64,000 nucleotides of DNA, from positions 1 to 64,000 of the forward strand of contig CAVTVK010000003.1 in NCBI GenBank assembly GCA_963738135.1, read 5' to 3'. The DNA is from Bog-473 sp963738135 (GTDB lineage: Bacteria; Actinomycetota; Acidimicrobiia; Acidimicrobiales; RAAP-2). The position numbers were made by a program, and so were the translations under genes. The notes under the pieces were generated by a model. The model saw only the letters and a program-made list of their open reading frames with translations, did no database searches and was not told where the DNA came from. Positions 8,951 to 18,219 of this stretch are shown here, piece by piece. The stretch's first letter is position 1; each line of letters opens with the position of its first letter.

Positions 8951-11701
8951 TCAGTATCTGGATGGGTTCAGAGCGAGATGTACAGCTTCATTTTGAGTGA
9001 GGCTGAGGCCAGAACTGTAGGCATCATCAAAGGCCAAATCGCCCATCTCGCTTCGGAGACGTCGATGCTCATGTAGCCGGAATCCGTCCAAGGAGGAGTC
9101 GATTGACTCACTGAAGGTCTTAAGGAGATGGGCGGCGGCTCCATGAAGGGTGGTTGCCCGACCCGGCTCGTTGGTCATCCCGGCACAGAACGCCAACCCC
9201 AGGAGCGCGAAAGGTATAAAAGCTCGGTCTCCAATGCGACAAGCGGCGGTCAGTACCTCGATAAAAGTCCGTTTGGCCGACACTGCATCATTCTCGAGTA
9301 GCTCGAGCAGACCAAGATCATAGAGCGTCGTCTGGAGTTCTCCCGTTACGCGCATTGCTCGACGGATCTCGAGGCACTCTTCAATGTGAGAGCGGGCCGA
9401 TATGAGGTCAGCTCGCTTGAGTTCCAATATTGCAAGGTGCTGGAGCGTTCTGGCCACACCCATGCGATTGTCCATGGCGCGAAACCGTGAAAGCGCCTCC
9501 GTGGCGTCCAATTCGGCGCCAGGATCTCCCAGTTTTGACCTCACGGCCGCCCGATTGTTGAACGCATCCGCGATCACGGATCGGTCATCGGTCGTTCGGG
9601 CCAATCGTAGGGACTCGTCAGTCATCGCGATCGACGTCGCGATGTCGCCTTGATGCGATGCAACGAGACCCAACCCCCCAAATGCCCGAGACGCCGCTGC
9701 AGGATCCCCGAGCGAAGTGGCAACTCTTGCGACATCTTCAAAGTGCTCTTGCGCAGCCCGATATTGTCCCTGTTCGAAGCGCAAATAGGCCGCTACAACG
9801 CGGGCGGATGCCGCGAGACGAGACGGATTCGCCTCAAGGCGCTCGAGAGCGGTCTCGAGCATCTCCGACCCTTCCCGAAGGTAGTTGCAGAACCAGAAAT
9901 GCCGGAGTGCAATTGCTAGTCGAAGCGCATCTTCGGGTGATCCATGTTCTGATATCAGAAATGCGAATGCGTTTCGAATGTTGTCGTACTCGATTTCAAG
10001 CCGATCGAACCAAACAGCATGATCGCCTCCCGCGAGGTGAGATCCGGCCTGTTCTGCTAGATAGAGGAAAAATTCGGCGTGGGCGTGGGCCGATGCTTCC
10101 TCCGATTCGGAGCTTTGAAAGAGCCTCTCGGCCGCGTATTGACGGATCGTCTCCAAGAGCCGGTAGCGAAGATATCCGTTGGCAGAATCGGTCTGCACCA
10201 GGCTCTTGTCCACCAGCGAGCCGAGGATATCCACTACATCCGAAGCCTCAAGGCGCCTGCGTGAACACACCGCCTCAGCGGCTTCCAGAGTCCATCCCCC
10301 AGCAAAGACAGACAGCCGGCACAACACCTCACGTTCGCGTTCATCTAGCAGCCCGTAGGACCAGTCGACGAGCGCACGAAGAGTCTGTTGACGAGGCAAC
10401 GTCGTTCGCCCGCCTCCTGTTAGGAGGCGGAGCTGGTTGTTAAGCCGCTCTTCGATGTCCGCTAGCGACAGCGAAGACACGCGGGCGGCGGCCAACTCGA
10501 TGGCCAGGGGCATTCCATCGAGCTGGCGGCAAATCGATGCCACTCTGGTGGCGTTCGAGTCATCCAGGCGAAACCCAGACAAATGCGCTGTCGCTCGATC
10601 GACAAACAATTGAATCGCATCGAAAGTCCTGGCCTTTTCGGGTCTCAGGACTTGATCGATCGATGGAACTGACAGCGACGGCACTCGATACACTCGCTCG
10701 CCCGCGATGCCGAGGGGCTCGCGGCTGGTGGCAAGAACGGAAACACCGGGACATGACCGCAAGATAGCGTCCACGAACTCGGCCGAGGCGACGAGAAGAT
10801 GTTCGCAATTGTCCAGGACCATTAGCAGGAATCGATCCGACAAAGCATTGACCAGTGTCTCGAGAAGAGGTCGGCCCGGCTCTTCCCTCACCAGAAGTGA
10901 CGAAGCCACGGTCGAAGTCACAAACTCGGGCTCGGCTGATGAGGCAAGCTCCACAAGGCACACACCATCGGCGAAGTCATCCAGTTCTTCAGTGGCAACC
11001 TGGAGAGCCAGGCGAGTCTTGCCTACTCCTCCGGCTCCGGAGAGCGTCAGAAGGCGGCTATCAGACACGAGCGCGCGCACCTCAGCGATCTCGCTCTCTC
11101 GACCCACGAAACTGGATACAAGCTGCGGCAGATTGTTCAGTGCAGGGCTGTCGAGCGAGCGCAGCGGAGGGAACTGCTCGTCGAGTTCATCGGCGATCAG
11201 TTGGCAGATCACCTCTGGGCGCCTCAGATCCTTGAGACGGTGGGACCCGAGATCGACCACTGATGCACCCGGAGGTAGCGAGTCCTGCACCAGCCCCATC
11301 GTCGAAGACGAGATAAGAATCTGACCGCCGTAGCCGACGGCAGCGATCCGCGCCGCCCGGTGCACTTCGTATCCCACCATGCCGGTCGAAGCCTCTGACG
11401 CCTCGCCAGTGTGGATGCCCATACGAACTCGCAGCTCCTCGCCGGCGGGCCAGTCGTGAGCACGTAGGTCCCGCTGCATCTGGAGCGCGGCGCTGATGCA
11501 CGCACTCGGCGACGCGAAGACAGCGAAGAAGGAGTCGCCTCGAGTCTCCTGTTCCACACCGCCGAACGCCTGCAGGTTCGAGCGGATGATTCGGTGATGC
11601 TCATCGAGAAGCGCCGAGTAAGGCGTGTCGCCGTGGCGCGCCAGACCCGCGGTCGAACCCTCGATGTCGGTGAACAGGAAGGTCACTATTCGCGTCGTCA
11701 T
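8951..11701 (-). CDS. Class III nucleotide cyclase - STAND ATPase - TPR regulator
   Basis: 916 aa. Domains: adenylate/guanylate cyclase homology domain (1-165) with metal Asp12 in FTDIEGST and Asp56 in RGDSFFAVF; NB-ARC/AAA-like ATPase (195-480) with Walker A GAGGVGKT at 222-229 and Walker B LLMVLDN; winged-helix linker; TPR-like alpha-helical repeats (about 560-900). No LuxR HTH is present at the C-terminus. In this actinobacterial/cyanobacterial architecture the ATPase switch and the repeats sense a signal and may gate cyclase output. The usual substrate-specificity residues were not resolved by eye, so cAMP, cGMP or no activity are all possible. Monocistronic; the ATG at 11701 is the only good start. 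Confidence 0.85.
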   Translation of the reverse strand: MTTRIVTFLFTDIEGSTAGLARHGDTPYSALLDEHHRIIRSNLQAFGGVEQETRGDSFFAVFASPSACISAALQMQRDLRAHDWPAGEELRVRMGIHTGEASEASTGMVGYEVHRAARIAAVGYGGQILISSSTMGLVQDSLPPGASVVDLGSHRLKDLRRPEVICQLIADELDEQFPPLRSLDSPALNNLPQLVSSFVGRESEIAEVRALVSDSRLLTLSGAGGVGKTRLALQVATEELDDFADGVCLVELASSAEPEFVTSTVASSLLVREEPGRPLLETLVNALSDRFLLMVLDNCEHLLVASAEFVDAILRSCPGVSVLATSREPLGIAGERVYRVPSLSVPSIDQVLRPEKARTFDAIQLFVDRATAHLSGFRLDDSNATRVASICRQLDGMPLAIELAAARVSSLSLADIEERLNNQLRLLTGGGRTTLPRQQTLRALVDWSYGLLDEREREVLCRLSVFAGGWTLEAAEAVCSRRRLEASDVVDILGSLVDKSLVQTDSANGYLRYRLLETIRQYAAERLFQSSESEEASAHAHAEFFLYLAEQAGSHLAGGDHAVWFDRLEIEYDNIRNAFAFLISEHGSPEDALRLAIALRHFWFCNYLREGSEMLETALERLEANPSRLAASARVVAAYLRFEQGQYRAAQEHFEDVARVATSLGDPAAASRAFGGLGLVASHQGDIATSIAMTDESLRLARTTDDRSVIADAFNNRAAVRSKLGDPGAELDATEALSRFRAMDNRMGVARTLQHLAILELKRADLISARSHIEECLEIRRAMRVTGELQTTLYDLGLLELLENDAVSAKRTFIEVLTAACRIGDRAFIPFALLGLAFCAGMTNEPGRATTLHGAAAHLLKTFSESIDSSLDGFRLHEHRRLRSEMGDLAFDDAYSSGLSLTQNEAVHLALNPSRY

Positions 11702-11954
11702 CGGCGTGCTTGCGCCACCTGCACGGGCTTACCGTACGCCACCGTGGGTTCGGCCTGCCGGTGACTCAACAAGATCCAACTTATCCACAAAGATGCGCCA
11801 AAGTCTGACCGGAACAGCCTCGGCGGGGGTATCTCAGTTGTGCCGGACTGGCGTAGCCAAATCACCAGTGTCCACGCCGTGGCGGTGGCGGTGCCGTGCG
11901 GGTGTTCTTCGAACCTGGGGCGGCGGACCGGGTTAGGGGCGTGTTGACCCACTT
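11702..11954. other. Intergenic region upstream of the cyclase/STAND gene
   Basis: No gene seen. The stretch presumably carries the promoter of the leftward cyclase gene, but no clear -35/-10 pair could be assigned. Confidence 0.4.
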
Positions 11955-11984
11955 ACTCCTATCCCCCCCGGGGGGGATAGGAGT
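11955..11984. repeat. Perfect 30-bp palindrome without loop
   Basis: Arms of 15 bp (11955-11969 and 11970-11984) are exact reverse complements: ACTCCTATC followed by seven C and seven G, then the mirror. It abuts the left edge of the ~613-bp direct repeat. The second repeat copy at 38364 is preceded by a related but degraded TATCCC/GGGGG stretch (38341-38352). Could be a recombination site, a transposon end dimer or a terminator hairpin. Confidence 0.9.
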
Positions 11985-12594
11985 GGTTCTGATAGGACTC
12001 AAACCTGGGGATCATTTGAGGTCTCGGTTCGCTCCTAGGAAGAGAGCCCAGTTCTCGGCACGATCCAGGCCATCGTGCCCCTCGATATATCCATATTCCC
12101 TGACCAGGGCGGTGGGAAATCAAGGTCGATAGCGTGGGAAATGGCTCATGACACTGGCCAAAGGACCCTGATTGGACGGGTTTTGTCGGTGGCCCACCAA
12201 CGGGTTGTCGACAAAACCAAGATGGTCGTATCGACAAAACCCGGTTCAAGCGGGTGTTCAGCCCATCGCTGGTCGTGCGAAGACGGAATCTGACCCCTAG
12301 GCGGCTGCGTTCGGGGTTGGACCGGCTTCAAGTGGGCGGGCAGCCTGGCTGAAGCGGCGCCCAAGGCGCGGCTGACTCAGCGAAGTCGATTCAGCTCAGT
12401 TGTGGCGGCATCTCAGGCCGAAGCCGGCGGATCAGACGTCGATGGACGAGGTCTGTAGCCCGTTGGTGGGCTCCAGTCTTGAAGTGGACTGGTGCGACGA
12501 CGCCGTGAGCGACGGGGGGTGACGCCAACACTGGCCATTGCCGACTTCTGGGCCGACTTCTGCAGGAAGGTGCGGATCTTGCGGATATTCGCCG
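11981..12594. repeat. Long direct repeat, copy 1 (IS-derived)
   Basis: About 613 bp nearly identical to 38364-38976; roughly half a dozen mismatches were noticed by eye. The left edge carries a degraded tRNA T-arm/acceptor-like sequence on the minus strand (intact-looking in copy 2). The interior holds GTGGGAAATC twice and inverted GGGTTTTGTCG/CGACAAAACCC motifs (about 12179-12250) that resemble element ends. The right part encodes a transposase C-terminus. Confidence 0.85.
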
Positions 12595-12808
12595 CCGCCA
12601 AGAGAAAGGCGGTGAGCACCGTCTGTGGCGCCACGCCGTGCAATCGACGACGAGCCGGGTCATCGAGGGCTTCGTGGGCCGGATCCTTGACGTAACCGTT
12701 GAAGCCCTCATTGGTGTTGCGCAACCTGGCGTACGCGGTGTCCCACCCGGCACTGCCATGAAGAAGTACCTGGCCGAACTTGGGAACACGGCAGACGGCG
12801 CCAGGCAT
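12413..12808 (-). pseudogene. C-terminal remnant of a DDE-type transposase
   Basis: Reads NTNEGFNGYVKDPAHEALDD and then LLAAANIRKIRTFL, a pattern typical of the last 100 residues of actinobacterial DDE transposases. Roughly the N-terminal two thirds, with the first catalytic residues, is missing. The same segment recurs at 52681-52880 and, shorter, at 1-396 and up to 38976. The family was not assigned. The long Arg/Pro tail after QKSAQKS is read-through rather than native protein. Confidence 0.65.
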
Positions 12809-12860
12809 TCGTCGCGGAGGCCTATTCGGCGGTAACGCTCAGCTGGGAGAAAATACCAAG

Positions 12861-13655
12861 CTATCTCCTTGCCCAGAGCTGAAAGACCCGGGGAGCACCT
12901 ATGAGACTGGCTGGGTCCTCCGTGAATCGCCACAGTTCATCTAGAGCATGGGTAACTTCGTCAGGGGATGCGATGCCCTGAGACAGGATGGTGTCTTCGG
13001 TGGCCTTCAATGTCAACCAGGCGATGCTCTTGGCTTCGCCAGCAGTTCTGGCCGACTGGACAAGTCGTACCTCGGGTGCGGGGATGTCCGCTTGACAAAA
13101 GCATTCGTATAGCTTCCGGCCGAACGCATGGTCTCCGCCGGCACCATCCAGTGCCTGTTGGAAGGTCTTCACGAAGAAGTCAAAGCCTGTGTTCGGAGGA
13201 TGACAATACCAACCGTCGTGGTCAGCATCCTCGATCACGATAACCCCTCCTGGACGAACGCTCCTCCACATCCTCCGGAGAAGATCGAGAGGCTGGCTCA
13301 AATGCTGCATAAGGAACCGCGAATAGACGACGTCGTAAGAGTCTGGAACCTCCCAGTCGTTGACGTTCAACTGTTTGAAGTCGACGTTCGTGATTCCTCG
13401 TTCTCTCGCCGCCTTGCGGCCCAGCTCGAGCTTCACTGAATCCATGTCGATGCCAACCGCGGTTCCCTTTGGACCTGCCAGCTTTGCGAGCTCGAATGTG
13501 ACCTCTCCGCCTCCGCACCCGAGATCGACACAGTTCATACCGCGCCCGATTCCAGCTCGAGTGAAGAGGGCCGAGGTGTCAGGCCACCTTTCCTGCGAAA
13601 GAACGAGGAGACGGTCATAGCCCTCTTGGCCGCCGTGAAGCACATAGCGTTCCAT
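12861..13655 (-). CDS. Class I SAM-dependent methyltransferase
   Basis: 264 aa from ATG at 13655 (MERYVLHGGQEGYDRL). Rossmann-fold methyltransferase of the Methyltransf_11/UbiE-like group: motif I VDLGCGGGEVTFELA at about residues 41-55, acidic loop GIDMDS, motif with DVVYSRFLMQHL, and post-motif VRPGGVIVIEDADHD. The substrate is not deducible; the N-terminal MERYVLHGG is typical of small-molecule methyltransferases of actinobacteria. An in-frame upstream extension to 13841 is low-complexity and lacks homology-like character. Isolated gene, no operon partner. Confidence 0.85.
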   Translation of the reverse strand: MERYVLHGGQEGYDRLLVLSQERWPDTSALFTRAGIGRGMNCVDLGCGGGEVTFELAKLAGPKGTAVGIDMDSVKLELGRKAARERGITNVDFKQLNVNDWEVPDSYDVVYSRFLMQHLSQPLDLLRRMWRSVRPGGVIVIEDADHDGWYCHPPNTGFDFFVKTFQQALDGAGGDHAFGRKLYECFCQADIPAPEVRLVQSARTAGEAKSIAWLTLKATEDTILSQGIASPDEVTHALDELWRFTEDPASLIGAPRVFQLWARR

Positions 13656-13954
13656 GTCGGTCGATATTAGGTAAGTCTCACGGGCTGTCCGACACGGAGC
13701 CGGACCAAGAGTGCCCCAGAACGCCGGCTGTGGGCAACGTTGTCGGAGGTCGTGCGCTTGCGAGGTGTTAACTGACCCGCACCGGCAAATCGGTGGCACG
13801 CTTTGGCGTCGATCGGCCCAATTCCCGTCCCAGTGACACAAGCTCTTCGCTCATGTGGCAGTCAAGCCAGTCGTCGAATTTGACGGACGCCCATCTCCTG
13901 GAAGTCCCTCCGACGGGCACTCTTCGAAACCCGATCCGACGGATGCACCCTGGA

Positions 13955-14780
13955 TTACCTCTTCGCCAGAGTCCAGAAGGTCAGGCCGTCATTGATGACT
14001 TGACCATTGAGCACCTCAGAGGGGCTGTAGAGACCGAAGTGGGCTTGAGGAATCTTCCCGCCAGGCCATCCATCAAGACCAGACACGACAGCAAGTCTGC
14101 CGTCCTGCCACACCGCAACCACCCCATGACCGGGTCGAGCATCGATATAGGTCGTGAGCCGAACCCAGCGCCTCATCGGAAAGGGCCGATGTGACTGGTA
14201 CGGCATCACCTGCTGTGACGCCGTTGGGACATGAGCGAGATTGAGGTAACCCTCGTAGCCGACGTTCACCGTCACCACGCGGGACCAGTGAACTGAGGCA
14301 TCCAGCGCCAGCGTCTCGAGCGAGAACCATTCGCCGATCTTGGGGATCCTGGTATCGAGCCACACCCACAGATTTGACAGACACGGTGAGGCGCAGTCCT
14401 TGACGTGGGCCCTCTCGAACTGGATCGCCTGATAGCCGCGGTGGTTCGGGCCGTCCTTCTCTGGGGTTGGAGGGGGCACCCCCGTCAACCAGCTCGTGAA
14501 CGTCCAGTCCCCCGAACGTCCCGGTACGACCTGTCGACTCCACTTCACGGTGTCATCTTGTGGGGTGGTGTACGAATCACCAAGATTGTTGTGGGGACCG
14601 AATCCGACAGCGATGATCTTGGTCGCGCTCGCGCGTGCGGGAGACTTGACGTCGAGTCGTTGCAGCAGCGGCGTTTGCTCGAGTCCAGCCAGGGCCGAGG
14701 GAACGTGAGCTCGATTCGAAGCAGTCGAAATCGATTGAGCCGCAGCCGGCGAGCAGCACCACACCCGCGGCCAGCGCCAA
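13955..14780 (-). pseudogene. Secreted concanavalin-like/polysaccharide-lyase-like protein, probably frameshifted
   Basis: The body (about 13955-14680) encodes a beta-jelly-roll-like protein: WSRQVVPGRSGDWTFTSW, WVWLDTRIPKIGEWFSLETL, then VRLTTYIDARPGHGVVAVW and GLYSPSEVLNGQVINDGLTF. The order resembles heparinase/PL14-like or other ConA-like domains of exported carbohydrate-binding proteins. A lipoprotein signal (LALAAGVVLLAGCGS) is encoded just upstream in another frame, starting at a TTG at 14780. Joining signal and body needs a frameshift around 14680-14735. Either the gene is dead or one base is miscalled. A frame open to 14920 without a signal peptide exists but looks artificial. Confidence 0.5.
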
Positions 14781-15134
14781 CAGATTGTTGGCCCCCGAAC
14801 AGTCAAGGTCAGGAGCGCTGCAGGTACTACTGTCCCCGAACGCCGGATATGCACCGCCCCCTGACCGGCCCGCCGATATTGGCTAGGAGGCAACCAACGA
14901 CTGGCGAGGAACAATGCCATGACGGCAGCAATCGCCGTCTCTGACCTGGATGAATCGGACGCTATCTAGGTCTTCATGCACCGCCTTTCATTACGGGAGG
15001 GTTCCTCGCTCTCGCGAGCCGCATGAAGTCAACGGCCCGCCTTTCGCTCAACTACCGTCGGCTACGTCCGAGGACGACTTCAGCCGGTGGCAACGCCATG
15101 ACCTAGCTGGCGAAAATGCGTGACATGTGTGGAG

Positions 15135-15389
15135 TCATGGACTATGTGGTTCATCGATGCTCGTGCTCTGAGCCGCAGCCGCCTTGCGCGCGATCCCTCG
15201 CCGAGCTCGCGCGACGGACAGGATGAGCGCCGTCATGACGACGATGACGAGAACCACCCACCCAGGGAAGCCGGCGCGTGAAAGTGCCCAGGTACTCCCC
15301 AAACTCAGCACCACGACGACAGCAAGACTCCAGTCGTCTCCCACAATGAAATCGACCCAGAACAGCCCGAAGCGCTTGAGGAGCTGCAT
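15135..15389 (-). CDS. Small two-helix membrane protein, coupled to COG4280 gene
   Basis: 84 aa (MQLLKRFGLFWVDFIVGDDW...). Its ATG overlaps the stop of the upstream gene as TGATG, a classic translational-coupling arrangement. Two hydrophobic segments (about 20-38 and 43-60) are followed by a basic, Ala-rich tail. The GDDW motif between the N-terminus and the first segment is notable. The tight coupling suggests an accessory subunit or C-terminal extension of the COG4280 protein. Function unknown. Confidence 0.7.
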   Translation of the reverse strand: MQLLKRFGLFWVDFIVGDDWSLAVVVVLSLGSTWALSRAGFPGWVVLVIVVMTALILSVARARRGIARKAAAAQSTSIDEPHSP

Positions 15390-16132
15390 CAGCGTGACAC
15401 TTTGAGGCTCGAAGTTCGGGAAGGTCGCATCACGGCGACCGTCGAGCACGCCACTGCCGTGACGAGAGCGATGACGACGAGGATGAACAGGTCGTTGCCC
15501 GGCCAGTTCGCGCCAGCACCCTCCGCGGACCAAAACAGACCGAAAGAGGTCAACATGATCCCTACGATGAACTTGAGTGAGTTCTCCGGAACTCGGGTCA
15601 AAGGCGCATGGATGGCAAAGCCGAGCACCGCCACGACCAGCAGGGCAGCCACAGCGGCCAAAGCGGCTGTGGCTATGTGGCCCTGCGTTGCCCCAAAGGT
15701 GAGAACGATGAACACGACCTCGAGGCCTTCGAGGAAGACACCTTTGAATGCGACGGTCACCCCGTACCAGTCGGTCCTTCCTTGCCCGCCGCCCGCCGCC
15801 CGCAGGCGCTGAAGCTCCTCTTCGTAGATGGCGCCCTCATCGTGGAGCGCCTTCAACCCGGTTGCCCGCAGAATCGCCTTGCGCAGCCACTGGAGACCAA
15901 AGATCAGCAACAGACCGCCGACCACCAAACGGAGCGAGTCGAGGGGGATGCGGTTGACCGCCGGACCGAGCAGCGCAACGACAGCGCCCAATGCGACGAG
16001 TGCTCCGGTCGTGCCAACCACAACGGGGCGCCAGCCGCGGGTTACCCCGACAGCCAAGATGATGGTGAGCGCCTCCACCATTTCGACTGCAGAAGCGGCG
16101 AAGGTGCTGAGAATCAGCAGCGCGGTGTGCAA
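15389..16132 (-). CDS. COG4280-type polytopic membrane protein
   Basis: 247 aa from a TTG start (LHTALLILSTFAASAVEMVE). About six to seven membrane segments. Two acidic motifs lie inside helices, EMVEALTIILAVG near the N-terminus and FLEGLEVVFIVLTFGA in the middle, related by an internal duplication. Glu pairs in membrane helices recall cation transporters such as FTR1 or UPF0016, so metal or cation transport is a reasonable inference but not shown. A longer frame to 16207 would run into the divergent regulator gene and its operator and is rejected. Divergent from the RpiR-type regulator. Confidence 0.7.
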   Translation of the reverse strand: MHTALLILSTFAASAVEMVEALTIILAVGVTRGWRPVVVGTTGALVALGAVVALLGPAVNRIPLDSLRLVVGGLLLIFGLQWLRKAILRATGLKALHDEGAIYEEELQRLRAAGGGQGRTDWYGVTVAFKGVFLEGLEVVFIVLTFGATQGHIATAALAAVAALLVVAVLGFAIHAPLTRVPENSLKFIVGIMLTSFGLFWSAEGAGANWPGNDLFILVVIALVTAVACSTVAVMRPSRTSSLKVSR

Positions 16133-16162
16133 CGAGGCAGCCCTTTCTGGTTGGGCAGTACT

Positions 16163-16176
16163 GTAGTATTTACTAC
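16163..16176. promoter_or_regulatory. Operator-like dyad GTAGTA-TT-TACTAC overlapping the regulator start
   Basis: A perfect inverted repeat with 6-bp arms and a 2-bp spacer ends one base before the ATG at 16177. It lies in the 44-bp gap between divergent genes. TAGTAT (16165-16170) could be the -10 box of a leaderless transcript starting at the ATG, as is common in actinobacteria. Binding here could control both the regulator and the COG4280 operon. Confidence 0.6.
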
Positions 16177-17037
16177 ATGGCTGAGTCAACTGAGCAGCAA
16201 ACACCACAGGAGCCGCTGTCCCTGAGGGTGGCCCGGATGCTCGGGTCGCTTACTCCAGCCCAGCGGCTCGTCGCGGAGCATCTGGTGGGCTCGAAACGCG
16301 CTGCGCTCGCTGACTCGGCGTCGATGATCGCAGACGAACTCGGCGTCAGTGACGCAACCGTTGTCCGCACCGCGCAAGCGCTCGGATACGCGGGTCTGCC
16401 AGAGCTACGTCGCGCTCTGGCTCGCCAGGAGGACAGCCTCACTCTGGCCGAGCGGTTGCACCATTCATTGGAGCGAACCGAGACGGACATGCTGTCAAAC
16501 TCAATCGACTCATTGCTCGCCTCGATCGACGTTTTGGTGAGGCAGGTGTCCGGGCCACGCTTCGAACACGCCCTCGAGATCCTCGGACGTGCCGAGCGCT
16601 TGCTGTGGAGTGGAATCGGACCCTCGGCCCCTCTCGTCGAGTATGCAGCCATGCTTGCTCGCCGGCTCGGCCGATCCTCAATTGCGCTCACTCGATCCGG
16701 CCGAGCGGCGGCAGATGATCTCTTGGAGGTGACCCCTTCGAGCGCGGTCGTGGTCCTGACCTACGGCCACTTGCAGCTTCACGCGGAGGCCCTGGTTGGG
16801 CGCGCCCAGGAGGTCAAAGCACCCGTGGTGCTGATCACCGATGTCCTCGGTCAAGAGCTCGAGGATCGAGTTGCGGAGGCTCTCATCTGTTGGCGAGGAG
16901 TGCCTGGTCTCTTTACGAGCCACGCACCCACCATGGTGCTTCTTGAAGGGCTCCTCATGGGTCTTGCCCAACAGGATCCCGATCGGGCTGAGGCGAGCCT
17001 GGCGGACTTGGAGAGGATGCGGTCGCTCTGCACGTAG
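16177..17037 (+). CDS. MurR/RpiR-family transcriptional regulator
   Basis: 286 aa. The N-terminal RpiR-type HTH spans about residues 15-90 (SLTPAQRLVAEHLVGS, ASMIADELGVSDATVVRTAQ). The C-terminal SIS sugar-isomerase fold spans about 125-270 (GRAERLLWSGIGPSAPLVEY, VVVLTYG, APVVLITD). RpiR proteins usually sense phosphosugars; this one sits beside a membrane-protein operon rather than sugar genes. No ribosome binding site precedes the ATG and an operator-like dyad abuts it, suggesting a leaderless, autoregulated message. Confidence 0.85.
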   Translation: MAESTEQQTPQEPLSLRVARMLGSLTPAQRLVAEHLVGSKRAALADSASMIADELGVSDATVVRTAQALGYAGLPELRRALARQEDSLTLAERLHHSLERTETDMLSNSIDSLLASIDVLVRQVSGPRFEHALEILGRAERLLWSGIGPSAPLVEYAAMLARRLGRSSIALTRSGRAAADDLLEVTPSSAVVVLTYGHLQLHAEALVGRAQEVKAPVVLITDVLGQELEDRVAEALICWRGVPGLFTSHAPTMVLLEGLLMGLAQQDPDRAEASLADLERMRSLCT

Positions 17038-17068
17038 GGCCGTTTTGCGGGCTACTACTAGGACTGGA

Positions 17069-17323
17069 TCACGACGCCGGTCCTTCTGCGCACATCTGTG
17101 TCCGTTTGCGGACTCCTCGGAGCGCGCCAACCGCAGCCGTTCCCATCGCGAGGAGCATGAGGGCGATGATGGCGACAAGCCAAAGGTCCAGCGCCGAGGC
17201 TGGCGCAGCGCCCGGGCTGGCATTCACAAATGAGGGTGCACATTCTGCCATTGCTCCCCACCACACAATTACGGCTCCGAACATGACGATCATCGCGGAA
17301 ATGGATGTTGGCGTCCACGACAA
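17069..17323 (-). CDS. Possible small membrane protein at the end of the ABC/COG4705 operon
   Basis: 84 aa from a TTG (LSWTPTSISAMIVMFGAVIVWW). Two membrane segments are separated by a short, Ala/Pro-rich extracellular-type loop (ECAPSFVNASPGAAPAS) and followed by a basic tail (GVRKRTQM). It lies 50 bp downstream of the COG4705 gene. The start is uncertain: no good ribosome binding site is seen and an internal ATG (MIVMFG) would remove 11 residues. The hydrophobic pattern is the main support. Confidence 0.45.
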   Translation of the reverse strand: MSWTPTSISAMIVMFGAVIVWWGAMAECAPSFVNASPGAAPASALDLWLVAIIALMLLAMGTAAVGALRGVRKRTQMCAEGPAS

Positions 17324-17373
17324 GTACGAAACTCGACGCGGTGCTTCGGGCGGATTTAGGCCAGAGACGATGG

Positions 17374-18219
17374 TCAGCGGTGATCTTGCGCCGCATCCTC
17401 CAGCTCGGGCTGGATGTCCGGTCTTCTTATGCCCAGGTACGCCACAAGGATGGCGACAACGATCGTAAAGACGAGCGCGGTCTTGCCGTCGCCGAACCCG
17501 ATCCCGCTCATGGCCGGTGGCTTGCTGATGTAGTCGGCAAAGGAGGCACCGAGAGGTCTGGTGACGACGTAGGCCAGCCAGAAAGCCGTGACGCCGTTGA
17601 GGTTGAACTTCCACCACGCCACAGCGGGGATGAGAATGATCACGGCGAACAGGACTCCAGAGGCCAAGTAGCCGATACCAAGCGCAATGGCCGTGTAGTC
17701 GCCGAGTGCCGTGCCCAGGGCGAAGGTGGCAAAGACGGTGGCCCAGTAGAAGAGCTCGCGTCGTTGGGTGGTGATGCTGTGAATGGAGAGTGTTCCTTCG
17801 ACGCGATACCACACGGCGAAGATGGCGAGAAGGATCGCCGCCCAAAGGATCGAAGTTCCGGAATATGGGATACCGACATCAAGATGGAGGAAGTCGGACA
17901 CCCCGCAGCCGAAGATGGCGATGGCATAGGCGAGGAACCAGTAGCACGCCGCCCGATACCGACGAGTCCGGAATTGTAAAAGGAGCGCGAGTAAGAACAG
18001 GCCGACCTCGGTGGCCCCTCCACCGATGTTTCCCCACGTCTTGAGGTAGTCCGAGACCGCCTCACCTCCCGCCGTCGTGAGGATCTTGACGACCCAGAAC
18101 AACGCGATGATCTCGGGCACCTTTGCTGCTTGAGGGGAAGGAAAGAGACGAGCGACGGGGGCGTACCAGGCTCCAACTGGTGCCGGAAGCGCCGAGCCGG
18201 ACGACGCTTCGCCATTCAC
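17374..18219 (-). CDS. COG4705-family polytopic membrane protein
   Basis: 281 aa from a GTG that overlaps the upstream stop as GTGA. Seven or eight membrane helices. The family-typical repeated pattern is present: ALFWVVKILTTAGGEAVSDYL near the N-terminus and FWLAYVVTRPLGASFADYI near the C-terminus, each with a polar/charged xGExxSDY- or RPxGAxxADY-type motif within a helix. COG4705 proteins are uncharacterised, predicted transporter-like membrane proteins. The overlap with an ABC permease gene indicates cotranscription with the exporter. Confidence 0.8.
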   Translation of the reverse strand: MNGEASSGSALPAPVGAWYAPVARLFPSPQAAKVPEIIALFWVVKILTTAGGEAVSDYLKTWGNIGGGATEVGLFLLALLLQFRTRRYRAACYWFLAYAIAIFGCGVSDFLHLDVGIPYSGTSILWAAILLAIFAVWYRVEGTLSIHSITTQRRELFYWATVFATFALGTALGDYTAIALGIGYLASGVLFAVIILIPAVAWWKFNLNGVTAFWLAYVVTRPLGASFADYISKPPAMSGIGFGDGKTALVFTIVVAILVAYLGIRRPDIQPELEDAAQDHR

